This document shows, piece after piece, positions 37,501 to 50,471 of a stretch of DNA of 64,000 bases. The stretch is taken from assembly GCA_947683425.1 (NCBI GenBank), contig CANTUQ010000309.1:62001-126000 (forward strand), read 5' to 3'. The translations under genes and the position numbers were made by a program. The notes beneath the pieces are model-generated. The model worked only from the letters and a program-made list of their open reading frames with translations, was not told the DNA's origin and ran no database searches. The stretch comes from Excoecaria cochinchinensis. Taxonomy: Eukaryota > Streptophyta > Magnoliopsida > Malpighiales > Euphorbiaceae. Position 1 is the first letter of the stretch, and each line of letters begins with the position of its first letter.

Positions 37501-38685
37501 AGCTACTGGAAGCTTGCCGGTCACAACGCATCGAGAATTGGGTTCGCCGGAATCCGACGAATTTTTACGGATTTTCCTAGGGGTACCACTAGGGAAAATC
37601 ACCAAAATCGAGAAAACATAAAAAGTGGTGAAATTTCGGATCCGAGCCAAATAATTCAAGAAAACTCGATCGGAATAGCTACTGGAAGCTTGCCGGTCAC
37701 AACGCATCGAGAATTGGGTTCGCCGGAATCCGACGAATTTTTACGGATTTCCCTAGGGGTACCACTAGGGAAAATCACCAAAATCGAGAAATCGTAAAAA
37801 GTGGTGAAATTTCGGATCCGAGCCCAATAATTCAGGAAAACTCGATCGGAATAGCTACTGGAAGCTTGCCGGTCACAACGCATCGAGAATTGGAATCCGA
37901 CGAATTTTTACGGATTTCCCTAGGGGTACCACTAGGGAAAATCACCAAAATCGAGAAATCGTAAAAAGTGGTGAAATTTCGGATCCGAGCCCAATAATTC
38001 AGGAAAACTCGATCGGAATAGCTACTGGAAGCTTGCCGGTCACAACGCATCGAGAATTGGAATCCGACGAATTTTTACGGATTTCACTAGGGGTACCACT
38101 AGGGAAAATCACCAAAATCGAGAAATCGTAAAAAGTGGTGAAATTTCGGATCCGAGCCCAATAATTCAGGAAAACTCGATCGGAATAGCTACTGGAAGCT
38201 TGCCGGTCACAACGCATCGAGAATTGACTTCGCCGGAATCCGACAAATTTTTACGGATTTCCCTAGCGGTACCACTAGGAAAAATCACCAAAATGGAGAA
38301 ATCGTAAAAAGTGGTGAAATTTCGGATCCGAGCCCAATAATTCAGGAAAACTCGATCGGAATAGCTACTGGAAGCTTGCCGGTCACAACGCATCGAGAAT
38401 TGGCTTCGCCGGAATCCGACGAATTTTGACGGATTTCCCTAGGGGTACCACTAGGGAAAATCACCAAAATCGAGAAAAGTGGTGAAATTTCGAATCCGAG
38501 CCCAATAATTCAGGAAAACTCGATCGGAATAGCTATTGGAAGCTTGCCGGTCACAACGCATCGAGAATTGGCTTCGCCGGAATCCGACGAATTTTTACGA
38601 ATTTCCCTAGGGGTACCACTAGGGAAAATCACGAAAATCGAGAAATCCTAAAAAGTGGTGAAATTTCGGATCCGAGCCAAATAAT
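34563..38685 (+). repeat. Segment R, copy 2
   Basis: Counterpart of 8,779-12,900. It includes a full 12-mer from the landmark at 36,104 to 38,166 (2,062 bp). Private changes are GGAATCCTACAAAT near 36,175, GAATTTTGACGG near 36,364, TTTTTATGG near 36,877, an extra T in GAATTTTTTACGG near 37,050, and CACCAACATCG near 37,437. GAATTTTGACGG appears again near 38,427 and 39,977. Confidence 0.85.
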
Positions 38686-39859
38686 TCAGGAAAACTCGAT
38701 CGGAATAGCTACTGGAAGCTTGCCGGTCACAACGCATCGAGAATTGGGTTCGCCGGAATCCGACGAATTTTTACGGATTTCCCTAGGGGTACCACTAGGG
38801 AAAATCACCAAAATCAAGAAAAGTGGTGAAATTTCGAATCCGAGCCCAATAATTCAGGAAAACTCGATCGGAATAGCTACTAGAAGCTTGCCGGTCACAA
38901 CGCATCGAGAATTGGCTTCGCCGGAATCCGACGAATTTTTACGGATTTTCCTAGGGGTACCACTAGGGAAAATCACCAAAATCGAGAAATCATAAATAGT
39001 GGTGAAATTTCGGATCCGAGCCAAATAATTCAAGAAAACTCGATCGGAATAGCTACTGGAAGCTTGCCGGTCCCAACGCATCAGAATTGGGTTCGCCGGA
39101 ATCCGACGAATTTTTACGGATTTCCCTAGGGGTACCACTAGGGAAAATCACCAAAATCGAGAAATCGTAAAAAGTGGTGAAATTTCGGATCCGAGCCCAA
39201 TAATTCAGGAAAACTCGATCGGAATAGCTACTGGAAGCTTGCCGGTCACAACGCATCGAGAATTGGAATCCGACGAATTTTTACGGATTTCCCTAGGGGT
39301 ACCACTAGGGAAAATCACCAAAATCGAGAAATCGTAAAAAGTGGTGAAATTTCGGATCCGAGCCCAATAATTCAGGAAAACTCGATCGGAATAGCTACTG
39401 GAAGCTTGCCGGTCACAACGCATCGAGAATTGGCTTCGCCGGAATCCGACGAATTTTTACGGATTTTCCTAGGGGTACCACTAGGAAAAATCACCAAAAT
39501 CGAAAAAAGTGGTGAAATTTCGAATCCGAGCCCAATAATTCAGGAAAACTCGATCGGAATAGCTACTGGAAGCTTGCCGGTCACAACGCATCGAGAATTG
39601 GCTTCGCCGAAATCCGACGAATTTTTACGGATTTTCCTAGGGGTACCACTAGGGAAAATCACCAAAATCGAGAAATCATAAATAGTGGTGAAATTTCGGA
39701 TCCGAGCCAAATAATTCAAGAAAACTCGATCGGAATAGCTACTGGAAGCTTGCCGGTCATAACGCATCGAGAATTGGGTTCGCCGGAATCCGACGAATTT
39801 TTACGGATTTCCCTAGGGGTACCACTAGGGAAAATCACCAAAATCGAGAAATCGTAAAA
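38310..39859 (+). repeat. 9-mer HOR (1,550 bp), copy 1
   Basis: Anchors 38854, 39030, 39205, 39372, 39540 and 39716 repeat at +1,550 bp. The length string from 38,854 is 176,175,167,168,176,176,168,176,168. Shared rare changes are GAATTTTGACGG, GAGAAATCCTAAA near 38,642, CTACTAGAAGC near 38,878 and the one-base-deleted CATCAGAATTGG near 39,081. Private to this copy are TCGAAAAAAGTGG near 39,500 and CGCCGAAATCC near 39,606. Confidence 0.88.
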
Positions 39860-41409
39860 AGTGGTGAAATTTCGGATCCGAGCCCAATAATTCAGGAAAA
39901 CTCGATCGGAATAGCTACTGGAAGCTTGCCGGTCACAACGCATCGAGAATTGGCTTCGCCGGAATCCGACGAATTTTGACGGATTTCCCTAGGGGTACCA
40001 CTAGGGAAAATCACCAAAATCGAGAAAAGTGGTGAAATTTCGAATCCGAGCCCAATAATTCAGGAAAACTCGATCGGAATAGCTATTGGAAGCTTGCCGG
40101 TCACAACGCATCGAGAATTGGCTTCGCCGGAATCCGACGAATTTTTACGAATTTCCCTAGGGGTACCACTAGGGAAAATCACGAAAATCGAGAAATCCTA
40201 AAAAGTGGTGAAATTTCGGATCCGAGCCAAATAATTCAGGAAAACTCGATCGGAATAGCTACTGGAAGCTTGCCGGTCACAACGCATCGAGAATTGGGTT
40301 CGCCGGAATCCGACGAATTTTTACGGATTTCCCTAGGGGTACCACTAGGGAAAATCACCAAAATCAAGAAAAGTGGTGAAATTTCGAATCCGAGCCCAAT
40401 AATTCAGGAAAACTCGATCGGAATAGCTACTAGAAGCTTGCCGGTCACAACGCATCGAGAATTGGCTTCGCCGGAATCCGACGAATTTTTACGGATTTTC
40501 CTAGGGGTACCACTAGGGAAAATCACCAAAATCGAGAAATCATAAATAGTGGTGAAATTTCGGATCCGAGCCAAATAATTCAAGAAAACTCGATCGGAAT
40601 AGCTACTGGAAGCTTGCCGGTCCCAACGCATCAGAATTGGGTTCGCCGGAATCCGACGAATTTTTACGGATTTCCCTAGGGGTACCACTAGGGAAAATCA
40701 CCAAAATCGAGAAATCGTAAAAAGTGGTGAAATTTCGGATCCGAGCCCAATAATTCAGGAAAACTCGATCGGAATAGCTACTGGAAGCTTGCCGGTCACA
40801 ACGCATCGAGAATTGGAATCCGACGAATTTTTACGGATTTCCCTAGGGGTACCACTAGGGAAAATCACCAAAATCGAGAAATCGTAAAAAGTGGTGAAAT
40901 TTCGGATCCGAGCCCAATAATTCAGGAAAACTCGATCGGAATAGCTACTGGAAGCTTGCCGGTCACAACGCATCGAGAATTGGCTTCGCCGGAATCCGAC
41001 GAATTTTTACGGATTTTCCTAGGGGTACCACTAGGAAAAATCACCAAAATCGAGAAAAGTGGTGAAATTTCGAATCCGAGCCCAATAATTCAGGAAAACT
41101 CGATCGGAATAGCTACTGGAAGCTTGCCGGTCACAACGCATCGAGAATTGGCTTCGCCGGAATCCGACGAATTTTTACGGATTTTCCTAGGGGTACCACT
41201 AGGGAAAATCACCAAAATCGAGAAATCATAAATAGTGGTGAAATTTCGGATCCGAGCCAAATAATTCAAGAAAACTCGATCGGAATAGCTACTGGAAGCT
41301 TGCCGGTCATAACGCATCGAGAATTGGGTTCGCCGGAATCCGACGAATTTTTACGGATTTCCCTAGGGGTACCACTAGGGAAAATCACCAAAATCGAGAA
41401 ATCGTAAAA
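39860..41409 (+). repeat. 9-mer HOR (1,550 bp), copy 2
   Basis: Second unit with the same rare marker set (GAGAAATCCTAAA near 40,192, CTACTAGAAGC near 40,428, CATCAGAATTGG near 40,631). The unit lacks the landmark monomer. It resembles monomers 4,147-4,841 and part of the 20-mer, joined to the CGGTCATAACG variant near 39,756 and 41,306. Confidence 0.88.
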
Positions 41410-42980
41410 AGTGGTGAAATTTCGGATCCGAGCCCAATAATTCAGGAAAACTCGATCGGAATAGCTACTGGAAGCTTGCCGGTCACAACGCATCGAGAAT
41501 TGGAATCCGACGAATTTTTACGGATTTCCTAGGGGTACCACTAGGGAAAATCACCAAAATCGAGAAATCGTAAAAAGTGGTGAAATTTCGGATCCGAGCC
41601 CAATAATTCAGGAAAACTCGATCGGAATAGCTACTGGAAGCTTGCCGGTCACAACGCATCGAGAATTGGAATCCATCGAATTTTTACGGATTTCCCTAGG
41701 GGTACCACTAGGGAAAATCACCAAAATCGAGAAATCGTAAAAAGTGGTGAAATTTCGGATCCGAGCCCAATAATTCAGGAAAACTCGATCGGAATAGCTA
41801 CTGGAAGCTTGCCGGTCACAACGCATCGAGAATTGGCTTCGCCGGAATTCGACGAATTTTTACGGATTTTCCTAGGGGTACCACTAGGGAAAATCACCAA
41901 AATCGAGAAATCATAAATAGTGGTGAAATTTCGGATCCGAGCCAAATAATTCAAGAAAACTCGATCGGAATAGCTACTGGAAGCTTGCCGGTCACAACGC
42001 ATCGAGAATTGGGTTCGCCGGAATCCGACGAATTTTTACGGATTTCCCTAGGGGTACCACTAGGAAAAATCACCAAAATCGAGAAATCGTAAAAAGTGGT
42101 GAAATTTCGGATCCGAGCCCAATAATTCAGGAAAACTCGATCGGAATAGCTACTGGAAGCTTGCCGGTCACAACGCATCGAGAATTGGAATCCGACGAAT
42201 TTTTACGGATTTCCCTAGGGGTACCACTAAGGAAAATCACCAAAATAGAGAAATCGTAAAAAGTGGTGAAATTTCGGATCCGAGCCCAATAATTCAGGAA
42301 AACTCGATCGGAATAGCTTCTGGAAGCTTGCCGGTCACAACGCATCGAGAATTGGCTTCGCCAGAATCCGACGAATTTTTACGGATTTCCCTAGGGGTAC
42401 CACTAGGGAAAATCACCAAAATCGAGAAAAGTGGTGAAATTTCGAATCCGAGCCCAATAATTCAGGAAAACTCGATCGGAATAGCTACTGGAAGCTTGCC
42501 GGTCACAACGCATCGAGAATTGGGTTCGCCGGAATCCGACGAATTTTTACGGATTTTCCTAGGGGTACCACTAGGGAAAATCACCAAAATCGAGAAATCA
42601 TAAAAAGTGGTGAAATTTCGGATCCGAGCCAAATAATTCAAGAAAACTCGATCGGAATAGCTACTGGAAGCTTGCCGGTCACAACGCATCGAGAATTGGG
42701 TTCGCCGGAATCCGACGAATTTTTACGGATTTTCCTAGGGGTACCACTAGGGAAAATCACCAAAATCGAGAAATCGTAAAAAGTGGTGAAATTTCGGATC
42801 CGAGCCCAATAATTCAGGAAAACTCGATCGGAATAGCTACTGGAAGCTTGCCGGTCACAACGCATCGAGAATTGGAATCCGACGAATTTTTACGGATTTC
42901 CCTAGGGGTACCACTAGGGAAAATCACCAAAATCGAGAAATCGTAAAAAGTGGTGAAATTTCGGATCCGAGCCCAATAAT
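41266..42980 (+). repeat. Segment V, copy 3
   Basis: Matches 27,695-29,410 at about +13,570 bp. A private one-base deletion (GGATTTCCTAGG near 41,526) shifts the offset by one. The marker B monomer reads GAATCCATCG near 41,674, one further change from the GAATCCAACG of the other copies. AAAATAGAG near 42,243 is private. Confidence 0.8.
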
Positions 42981-45028
42981 TCAGGAAAACTCGATCGGAA
43001 TAGCTACTGGAAGCTTGCCGGTCACAACGCATCGAGAATTGAATCCGACGAATTTTTACGGATTTCACTAGGGGTACCACTAGGGAAAATCACCAAAATC
43101 GAGAAATCGTAAAAAGTGGTGAAATTTCGGATCCGAGCCCAATAATTCAGGAAAACTCGATCGGAATAGCTACTGGAAGCTTGCCGGTCACAACGCATCG
43201 AGAATTGACTTCGCCGGAATCCGACAAATTTTTACGGATTTCCCTAGCGGGTACCACTAGGAAAAATCACCAAAATGGAGAAATCGTAAAAGTGGTGAAA
43301 TTTCGGATCCGAGCCCAATAATTCAGGAGAAACTCGATCGGATAGCTACTGGAAGCTTGCCGGTCACAACGCATCGAGAATTGGCTTCGCCGGAATCCGA
43401 CGAATTTTACGGATTTCCCTAGGGGTACCACTAGGGAAAATCACAAAATCGAGAAAAGTGGTGAAATTTCGAATCCGAGCCCAATAATTCAGGAAAACTC
43501 GATCGGAATAGCTATTGGAAGCTTGCCGGTCACAAAGCATCGAGAATTGGCTCGCCGGAATCCGACGAATTTTTACGGATTTCCCTAGGGGTACCACTAG
43601 GGAAAATCACGAAAATCGAGAAATCGTAAAAAGTGGTGAAATTTCGGATCCGAGGCCAAAATAATTCAGGAAAACTCGATCGGAATAGCTACTGGAAGCT
43701 TGCCGGGGTCACAACGCATCGAGAATTGGGTTCGCCGAATCCGACGAATTTTTACGGATTCCCTAGGGGTACCACTAGGAAAATCACCAAATCGAGGAAA
43801 AGTGGTGAAATTTCGAATCCGAGCCCAATAATTCTGGAAAACTCGATCGAATAGCTACTGGAAGCTTGCCGGTCACAACGCATCGAGAATTGGCTTCGCC
43901 GGAATTCGACGAATTTTTACGGATTTTCCTAGGGGTACCACTAGGGAAAATCACCAAAATCGAGAAATCATAAATAGTGGTGAAATTTCGGATCCGAGCC
44001 AAATAATTCAAGAAAACTCGATCGGAATAGCTACTGGAAGCTTGCCGTCACAACGCATCGAGAATTGGGTTCGCCGGAATCCGACGAATTTTTACGGATT
44101 TCCCTAGGGGTACCACTAGGAAAAATCACCAAATCGAGAAATCGTAAAAAGTGGTGAAATTTCGGATCCGAGCCCAATAATTAAGGAAAACTCGATCGGA
44201 ATAGCTACTGGAAACTTGCCGGTCACAACGCATCGAGAATTGGAATCCGACGAATTTTTACGGATTTCCCTAGGGGTACCACTAAGGAAAATCACCAAAA
44301 TCGAGAAATCGTAAAAGTGGTGAAATTTCGGATCCGAGCCCAATAATTCAGGAAAACTCTATCGAATAGCTACTGGAAGCTTGCCGGTCACAACGCATCG
44401 AGAATTGGAATCCGACGAATTTTTACGGATTTCACTAGGGGTACCACTAGGGAAAATCACCAAAATCGAGAAATCGTAAAAAGTGGTGAAATTTCGGATC
44501 CGAGCCCAATAATTCAGGAAAACTCGATCGGAATAGCTACTGGAAGCTTGCCGGTCACAACGCATCGAGAATTGACTTCGCCGGAATCCGACAAATTTTT
44601 ACGGATTTCCATAGCGGTACCACTAGGAAAAATCACCAAAATGGAGAAATCGTAAAAAGTGGTGAAATTTCGGATCCGAGCCCAATAATTCAGGAAAACT
44701 CGATCGGAATAGCTACTGGAAGCTTGCCGGTCACAACGCATCGAGAATTGGCTTCGCCGGAATCCGACGAATTTTTACGGATTTCCCTAGGGGTACCACT
44801 AGGGAAAATCACCAAAATCGAGAATCGTAAAAAGTGGTGAAATTTCGGATCCGAGCCCAATAATTCAGGAAAACTCGATCGGAATAGCTACTGGAAGCTT
44901 GCCGGTCACAACGCATCGAGAATTGGAATCCGACGAATTTTACGGATTTCCCTAGGGTACCACTAGGGAAAATCACCAAAATCGAGAAATCGTAAAAAGT
45001 GGGAAATTTCGGATCCGAGCCCAATAAT

Positions 45029-45187
45029 TCAGGAAAACTCGATCGGAATAGCTACTGGAAGCTTGCCGGTCACAACGCATCGAGAATTGGAATCCGACGA
45101 ATTTTTACGGATTTTCCTAGGGGTACACTAGGAAAAATCACCAAAATCGAGAAAAGTGGTGAAATTTTCGAATCCGAGCCCAATAAT
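45029..45187 (+). repeat. Type D recombinant monomer (159 bp), example 1
   Basis: This monomer lacks both the 9 bp block (GAATTGGAATCC) and the 8 bp block (GAGAAAAGTGG), so its basic length is 159 bp. One lost C in GGGTACACTAGG and one gained T in GAAATTTTCG cancel out. It lies in the indel-dense segment, so caution applies. Confidence 0.65.
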
Positions 45188-47044
45188 TCAGGAAAACTCG
45201 ATCGGAATAGCTACTGGAAGCTTGCGGTCACAACGCATCGAGAATTGGCTTCGCCGGAATCCGACGAATTTTTACGGATTTTCCTAGGGGTACCACTAGG
45301 GAAAATCACCAAAATCGAGAAATCATAAATAGTGGTGAAATTTCGGATCCGAGCCAAATAATTCAAGAAAACTCGATCGGAATAGCTACTGGAAGCTTGC
45401 CGGTCCCAACGCATCGAGAATTGGGTTCGCCGGAATCCGACGAATATTTACGGATTTCCCTAGGGGTACCACTAGGAAATCACCAAAATCGAGAAAATCG
45501 TAAAAAGTGGTGAAATTTCGGATCCGAGCCCAATAATTCAGGAAAACTCGATCGGAAAGCTACTGGAAGCTTGCCGGTCACAACGCATCGAGAATTGGAA
45601 TCCGACGAATTTTTACGGATTTCCCTAGGGGTACCACTAGGGAAAATCACCAAATCGAGAAATCGTAAAAAAGTGGTGAAATTTCGGATCCGAGCCCAAT
45701 AATTCAGGAAACTCGATCGGAATAGCTACTGGAAGCTTGCCGGTCACAACGCATCGAGAATTGCTTCGCCGGAATCCGACGAATTTTTACGGATTTTCCT
45801 AGGGGTACCACTAGGAAAAATCACCAAAATCGAGAAAAGTGGTGAAATTTCGAATCCGAGCCCAATAATTCAGGAAAACTCGATCGGAATAGCTACTGGA
45901 AGCTTGCCGGTCACAACGCATCGAGAATTGAATCCGACGAATTTTTACGGATTTCCCTAGGGGTACCACTAGGGAAAATCACCAAAATCGAGAAATCGTA
46001 AAAAGTGGTGAAATTTCGGATCCGAGCCCAATAATTCATGAAAACTCGATCGGAATAGCTACTGGAAGCTTGCCGGTCACAACGCAACGAGAATTGGAAT
46101 CCGACGAATTTTACGGATTTCACTAGGGGTACCACTAGGGAAAATCACCAAATCGAGAAATCGTAAAAAGTGGTGAAAATTTCGGATCCGAGCCCAATAA
46201 TTCAGGAAAACTCGATCGGAATAGCTACTGGAAGCTTGCCGGTCACAACGCATCGAGAATTGACTTCGCCGGAATCCGACAAATTTTACGGATTCCCTAG
46301 CGGTACCACTAGGAAAAATCACCAAAATGGAGAAATCGTAAAAAGTGGTGATATTTCGGATCCGAGCCCAATAATTCAGGAAAACTCGATCGGAATAGCT
46401 ACTGGAAGCTTGCCGGTCACAACGCATCGAGAATTGGCTTCGCCGGAATCCGACGAATTTTTACGGATTTCCCTAGGGGGTACCACTAGGGAAAATCACC
46501 AAATCGAGGAAAAGTGGTGAAATTTCGAATCCGAGCCCAATAATTCAGGAAAACTCGATCGGAATAACTATTGGAAGCTTGCCGGTCACAACGCATCGAG
46601 AATTGGCTTCGCCGGAATCCGACGAATTTTTACGGATTTCCCTAGGGGTACCACTAGGGAAAATCACGAAAATCGAGAAATCATAAAAAGTGGTGAAATT
46701 TCGGATCCGAGCCAAATAATTCAGGAAAACTCGATCGGAATAGCTACTGGAAGCTTGCCGGTCACAACGCATCGAGAATTGGGTTCGCCGGAATCCGACG
46801 AATTTTTACGGATTTCCCTAGGGGTACCACTAGGGAAAATCACCAAAATCAAGAAAAGTGGTGAAATTTCGAATCCGAGCCCAATAATTCAGGAAAACTC
46901 GATCGGAATAGCTACTGGAAGCTTGCCGGTCACAACGCATCGAGAATTGGCTTCGCCGGAATCCGACGAATTTTTTACGGATTTTCCTAGGGGTACCACT
47001 AGGGGAAAATCACCAAAATCGAGAAATCATAAATAGTGGTGAAA

Positions 47045-47066
47045 TTTCGGATCCGGATCGGAATAG
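47045..47066. other. 23 bp deletion inside a monomer
   Basis: GGATCCG runs directly into GATCGGAATAG, omitting the 23 bases from AGCCAAATAA to AAACTC. No microhomology is evident at the joint, but both sides carry a GATC palindromic core. It removes the anchor used for counting monomers. It lies in the indel-dense segment, so a consensus error is possible. Confidence 0.75.
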
Positions 47067-48604
47067 CTACTGGAAGCTTGCCGGTCCAACGCATCGAGAA
47101 TTGGGTTCGCCGGAATCCGACGAATTTTTACGGATTTCCCTAGGGGTACCACTAGGGAAAATCACCAAAATCGAGAAATCGTAAAAAGTGGTGAAATTTC
47201 GGATCCGAGCCCAATAATTCAGGAAAACTCGATCGGAATAGCTACTGGAAGCTTGCCGGTCACAACGCATCGAGAATTGGAATCCGACGAATTTTTACGG
47301 ATTTCCCTAGGGGTACCACTAGGGAAAATCACCAAAATCGAGAAATCGTAAAAAGTGGTGAAATTTCGGATCCGAGCCCAATAATTCAGGAAAACTCGAT
47401 CGGAATAGCTACTGGAAGCTTGCCGGTCACAACGCATCGAGAATTGGCTTCGCCGGAATCCGACGAATTTTTACGGATTTTCCTAGGGGTACCACTAGGA
47501 AAAATCACCAAAATCGAGAAAAGTGGTGAAATTTCGAATCCGAGCCCCAATAATTCAGGAAAACTAGATCGAATAGCTACTGGAAGCTTGCCGGTCACAA
47601 CGCATCGAGAATTGGCTTCGCCGGAATCCGACGAATTTTTACGGATTTTCCTAGGGGTACCACTAGGGAAAATCACCAAAATCGAGAAATCATAAATAGT
47701 GGTGAAATTTTGGATCCGAGCCAAATAATTCAAGAAAACTCGATCGGAATAGCTACTGGAAGCTTGCCGGTCCCAACGCATCGAGAATTGGATTCGCCGG
47801 AATCCGACGAATTTTTACGGATTTCCCTAGGGGTACCACTAGGGAAAATCACCAAAATCGAGAAATCGTAAAAAGTGGTGAAATTTCGGATCCGAGCCCA
47901 ATAATTCAGGAAAACGCGATCGGAATAGCTACTGGAAGCTTGCCGGGTCACAACGCATCGAGAATTGACTTCGCCGGAATCCGACAAATTTTTACGGATT
48001 TCCCTAGCGGTACCACTAGGAAAAATCACCAAATGGAGAAATCGTAAAAAGTGGTGAAATTTCGGATCCGAGCCCAATAATTCAGGAAAAACTCGATCGG
48101 AATAGCTACTGGAAGCTTGCCGGGTCACAACGCATCGAGAATTGGCTTCGCCGGAATCCGACGAATTTTTACGGATTTCCCTAGGGGTACCACTAGGGAA
48201 AATCACCAAAATCGAGAAAAGTGGTGAAATTTCGAATCCGAGCCCAATAATTCAGGAAAACTCGATCGGAATAGCTACTGGAAGCTTGCCGGTCACAACG
48301 CATCGAGAATTGGCTTCGCCGGAATCCGACGAATTTTTACGGATTTTTCCTAGGGGTACCACTAGGGAAAATCACCAAAATCGAGAAATCATAAAAAGTG
48401 GTGAAATTTCGGATCCGAGCCAAATAATTCAAGAAAACTCGATCGGAATAGCTACTGGAAGCTTGCGGTCATAACGCATCGAGAATTGGGTTCGCCCGGA
48501 ATCCGACGAATTTTTACGGATTTCCCTAGGGGTACCACTAGGAAAAATCACCAAAATCGAGAAATCGTAAAAAGTGGTGAAATTTCGGATCCGAGCCCAA
48601 TAAT

Positions 48605-48763
48605 TCAGGAAAACTCGATCGGAATAGCTACTGGAAGCTTGCCGGTCACAACGCATCGAGAATTGGAATCCGACGAATTTTTACGGATTTCCCTAGGGGT
48701 ACCACTAGGGAAAATCACCAAAATCGAGAAAAGTGGTGAAATTTCGAATCCGAGCCCAATAAT
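48605..48763 (+). repeat. Type D recombinant monomer (159 bp), example 2
   Basis: A clean 159 bp monomer: GAATTGGAATCCGACG followed by GAGAAAAGTGG and TTTCGAATCC. It combines the left half of type B with the right boundary of type C, as a crossover or conversion tract between the two would give. It has no added single-base indel, which supports it being real. Confidence 0.8.
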
Positions 48764-50471
48764 TCAGGAAAACTCGATCGGAATAGCTACTGGAAGCTTG
48801 CCGGTCACAACGCATCGAGAATTGGCTTCGCCGGAATCCGACGAATTTTTACGGATTTTCCTAGGGGTACCACTAGGGAAAATCACCAAAATCGAGAAAT
48901 CATAAAAAGTGGTGAAATTTCGGATCCGAGCCAAATAATTCAAGAAAACTCGATCGGAATAGCTACTGGAAGCTTGCCGGTCATAACGCATCGAGAATTG
49001 GGTTCGCCGGAATCCGACGAATTTTTACGGATTTCCCTAGGGGTACCACTAGGGAAAATCACCAAAATCGAGAAATCGTAAAAAGTGGTGAAATTTCGGA
49101 TCCGAGCCCAATAATTCAGGAAAACTCGATCGGAATAGCTACTGGAAGCTTGCCGGTCACAACGCATCGAGAATTGGAATCCGACGAATTTTTACGGATT
49201 TCCCTAGGGGTACCACTAGGGAAAATCACCAAAATCGAGAAATCGTAAAAGTGGTGAAATTTCGGATCCGAGCCCAATAATTCAGGAAAACTCGATCGGA
49301 ATAGCTACTGGAAGCTTGCCGGTCACAACGCATCGAGAATTGGAATCCGACGAATTTTTACGGATTTCCCTAGGGGTACCACTAGGGAAAATCACCAAAA
49401 TCGAGAAATCGTAAAAAGTGGTGAAATTTCGGATCCGAGCCCAATAATTCAGGAAAACTCGATCGGAATAGCTACTGGAAGCTTGCCGGTCACAACGCAT
49501 CGAGAATTGGCTTCGCCGGAATCCGACGAATTTTTACGGATTTTCCTAGGGGTACCACTAGGAAAAATCACCAAAATCGAGAAAAGTGGTGAAATTTCGA
49601 ATCCGAGCCCAATAATTCAGGAAAACTCGATCGGAATAGCTACTGGAAGCTTGCCGGTCACAACGCATCGAGAATTGGCTTCGCCGGAATCCGACGAATT
49701 TTTACGGATTTTCCTAGGGGGTACCACTAGGGAAAATCACCAAAATCGAGAAATCATAAAAAGTGGTGAAATTTCGGATCCGAGCCAAATAATTCAAGAA
49801 AACTCGATCGGAATAGCTACTGGAAGCTTGCCGGTCATAACGCATCGAGAATTGGGTTCGCCGGAATCCGACGAATTTTTACGGATTTCCCTAGGGGTAC
49901 CACTAGGGAAAATCACCAAAATCGAGAAATCGTAAAAAGTGGTGAAATTTCGGATCCGAGCCCAATAATTCAGGAAAACTCGATCGGAATAGCTACTGGA
50001 AGCTTGCCGGTCACAACGCATCGAGAATTGGAATCCGACGAATTTTTACGGATTTCCCTAGGAGTACCACTAGGGAAAATCACCAAAATCGAGAAATCGT
50101 AAAAAGTGGTGAAATTTCGGATCCGAGCCCAATAATTCAGGAAAACTCGATCGGAATAGCTACTGGAAGCTTGCCGGTCACAACGCATCGAGAATTGGAA
50201 TCCGACGAATTTTTACGGATTTCCCTAGGGGTACCACTAGGGAAAATCACCAAAATCGAGAAATCGTAAAAAGTGGTGAAATTTCGGATCCGAGCCCAAT
50301 AATTCAGGAAAACTCGATCGGAATAGCTACTGGAAGCTTGCCGGTCACAACGCATCGAGAATTGGCTTCGCCGGAATCCGACGAATTTTTACGGATTTTC
50401 CTAGGGGTACCACTAGGAAAAATCACCAAAATCGAGAAAAGTGGTGAAATTTCGAATCCGAGCCCAATAAT
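48764..50471 (+). repeat. 5-mer HOR (about 854 bp), two copies
   Basis: Lengths 176,176,166,167,168 from 48,764 and 177,176,167,167,168 from 49,617 are the same five-monomer pattern with three one-base indels (GTAAAAGTGG near 49,248, CTAGGGGGTACC near 49,726). The unit is smaller than any other in the window and equals a sub-run of the 6-mer without the landmark monomer. The variant CGGTCATAACG near 48,980 and 49,831 marks both copies. Confidence 0.8.

Larger units (their letters stand above)
43020..48500 (+). repeat. Indel-dense satellite segment (degraded or poorly polished)
   Basis: Starting with GAATTGAATCC at 43,040, about 50 single-base gains or losses occur in 5.5 kb, mostly in runs: GAATTTTACGG, CCAAATCG, GTAAAAGTGG, CCGGGTC, CTAGGGGGTACC. 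The preceding 43 kb has only a handful. The underlying monomer order is still readable: landmarks at 43,147, 44,514, 46,202 and 47,906 with GGAAACTTGCC near 44,211, so it is 12-mer and 10-mer related. The changes are private to single monomers, unlike markers elsewhere, which are shared by HOR copies. Confidence 0.85.

Noticed and set aside
47730..48209. The longest frame (159 codons, minus strand)
   Set aside because: It lies in the indel-rich part and joins pieces of three monomer frames through one-base indels, so it is an accident of the damaged consensus.
43020..48500. Old, decayed edge of the array with a gene or transposon insertion
   Set aside because: All monomers remain recognisable and continuous, substitutions are few, and nothing foreign is present; one-base run-length errors fit consensus quality better.
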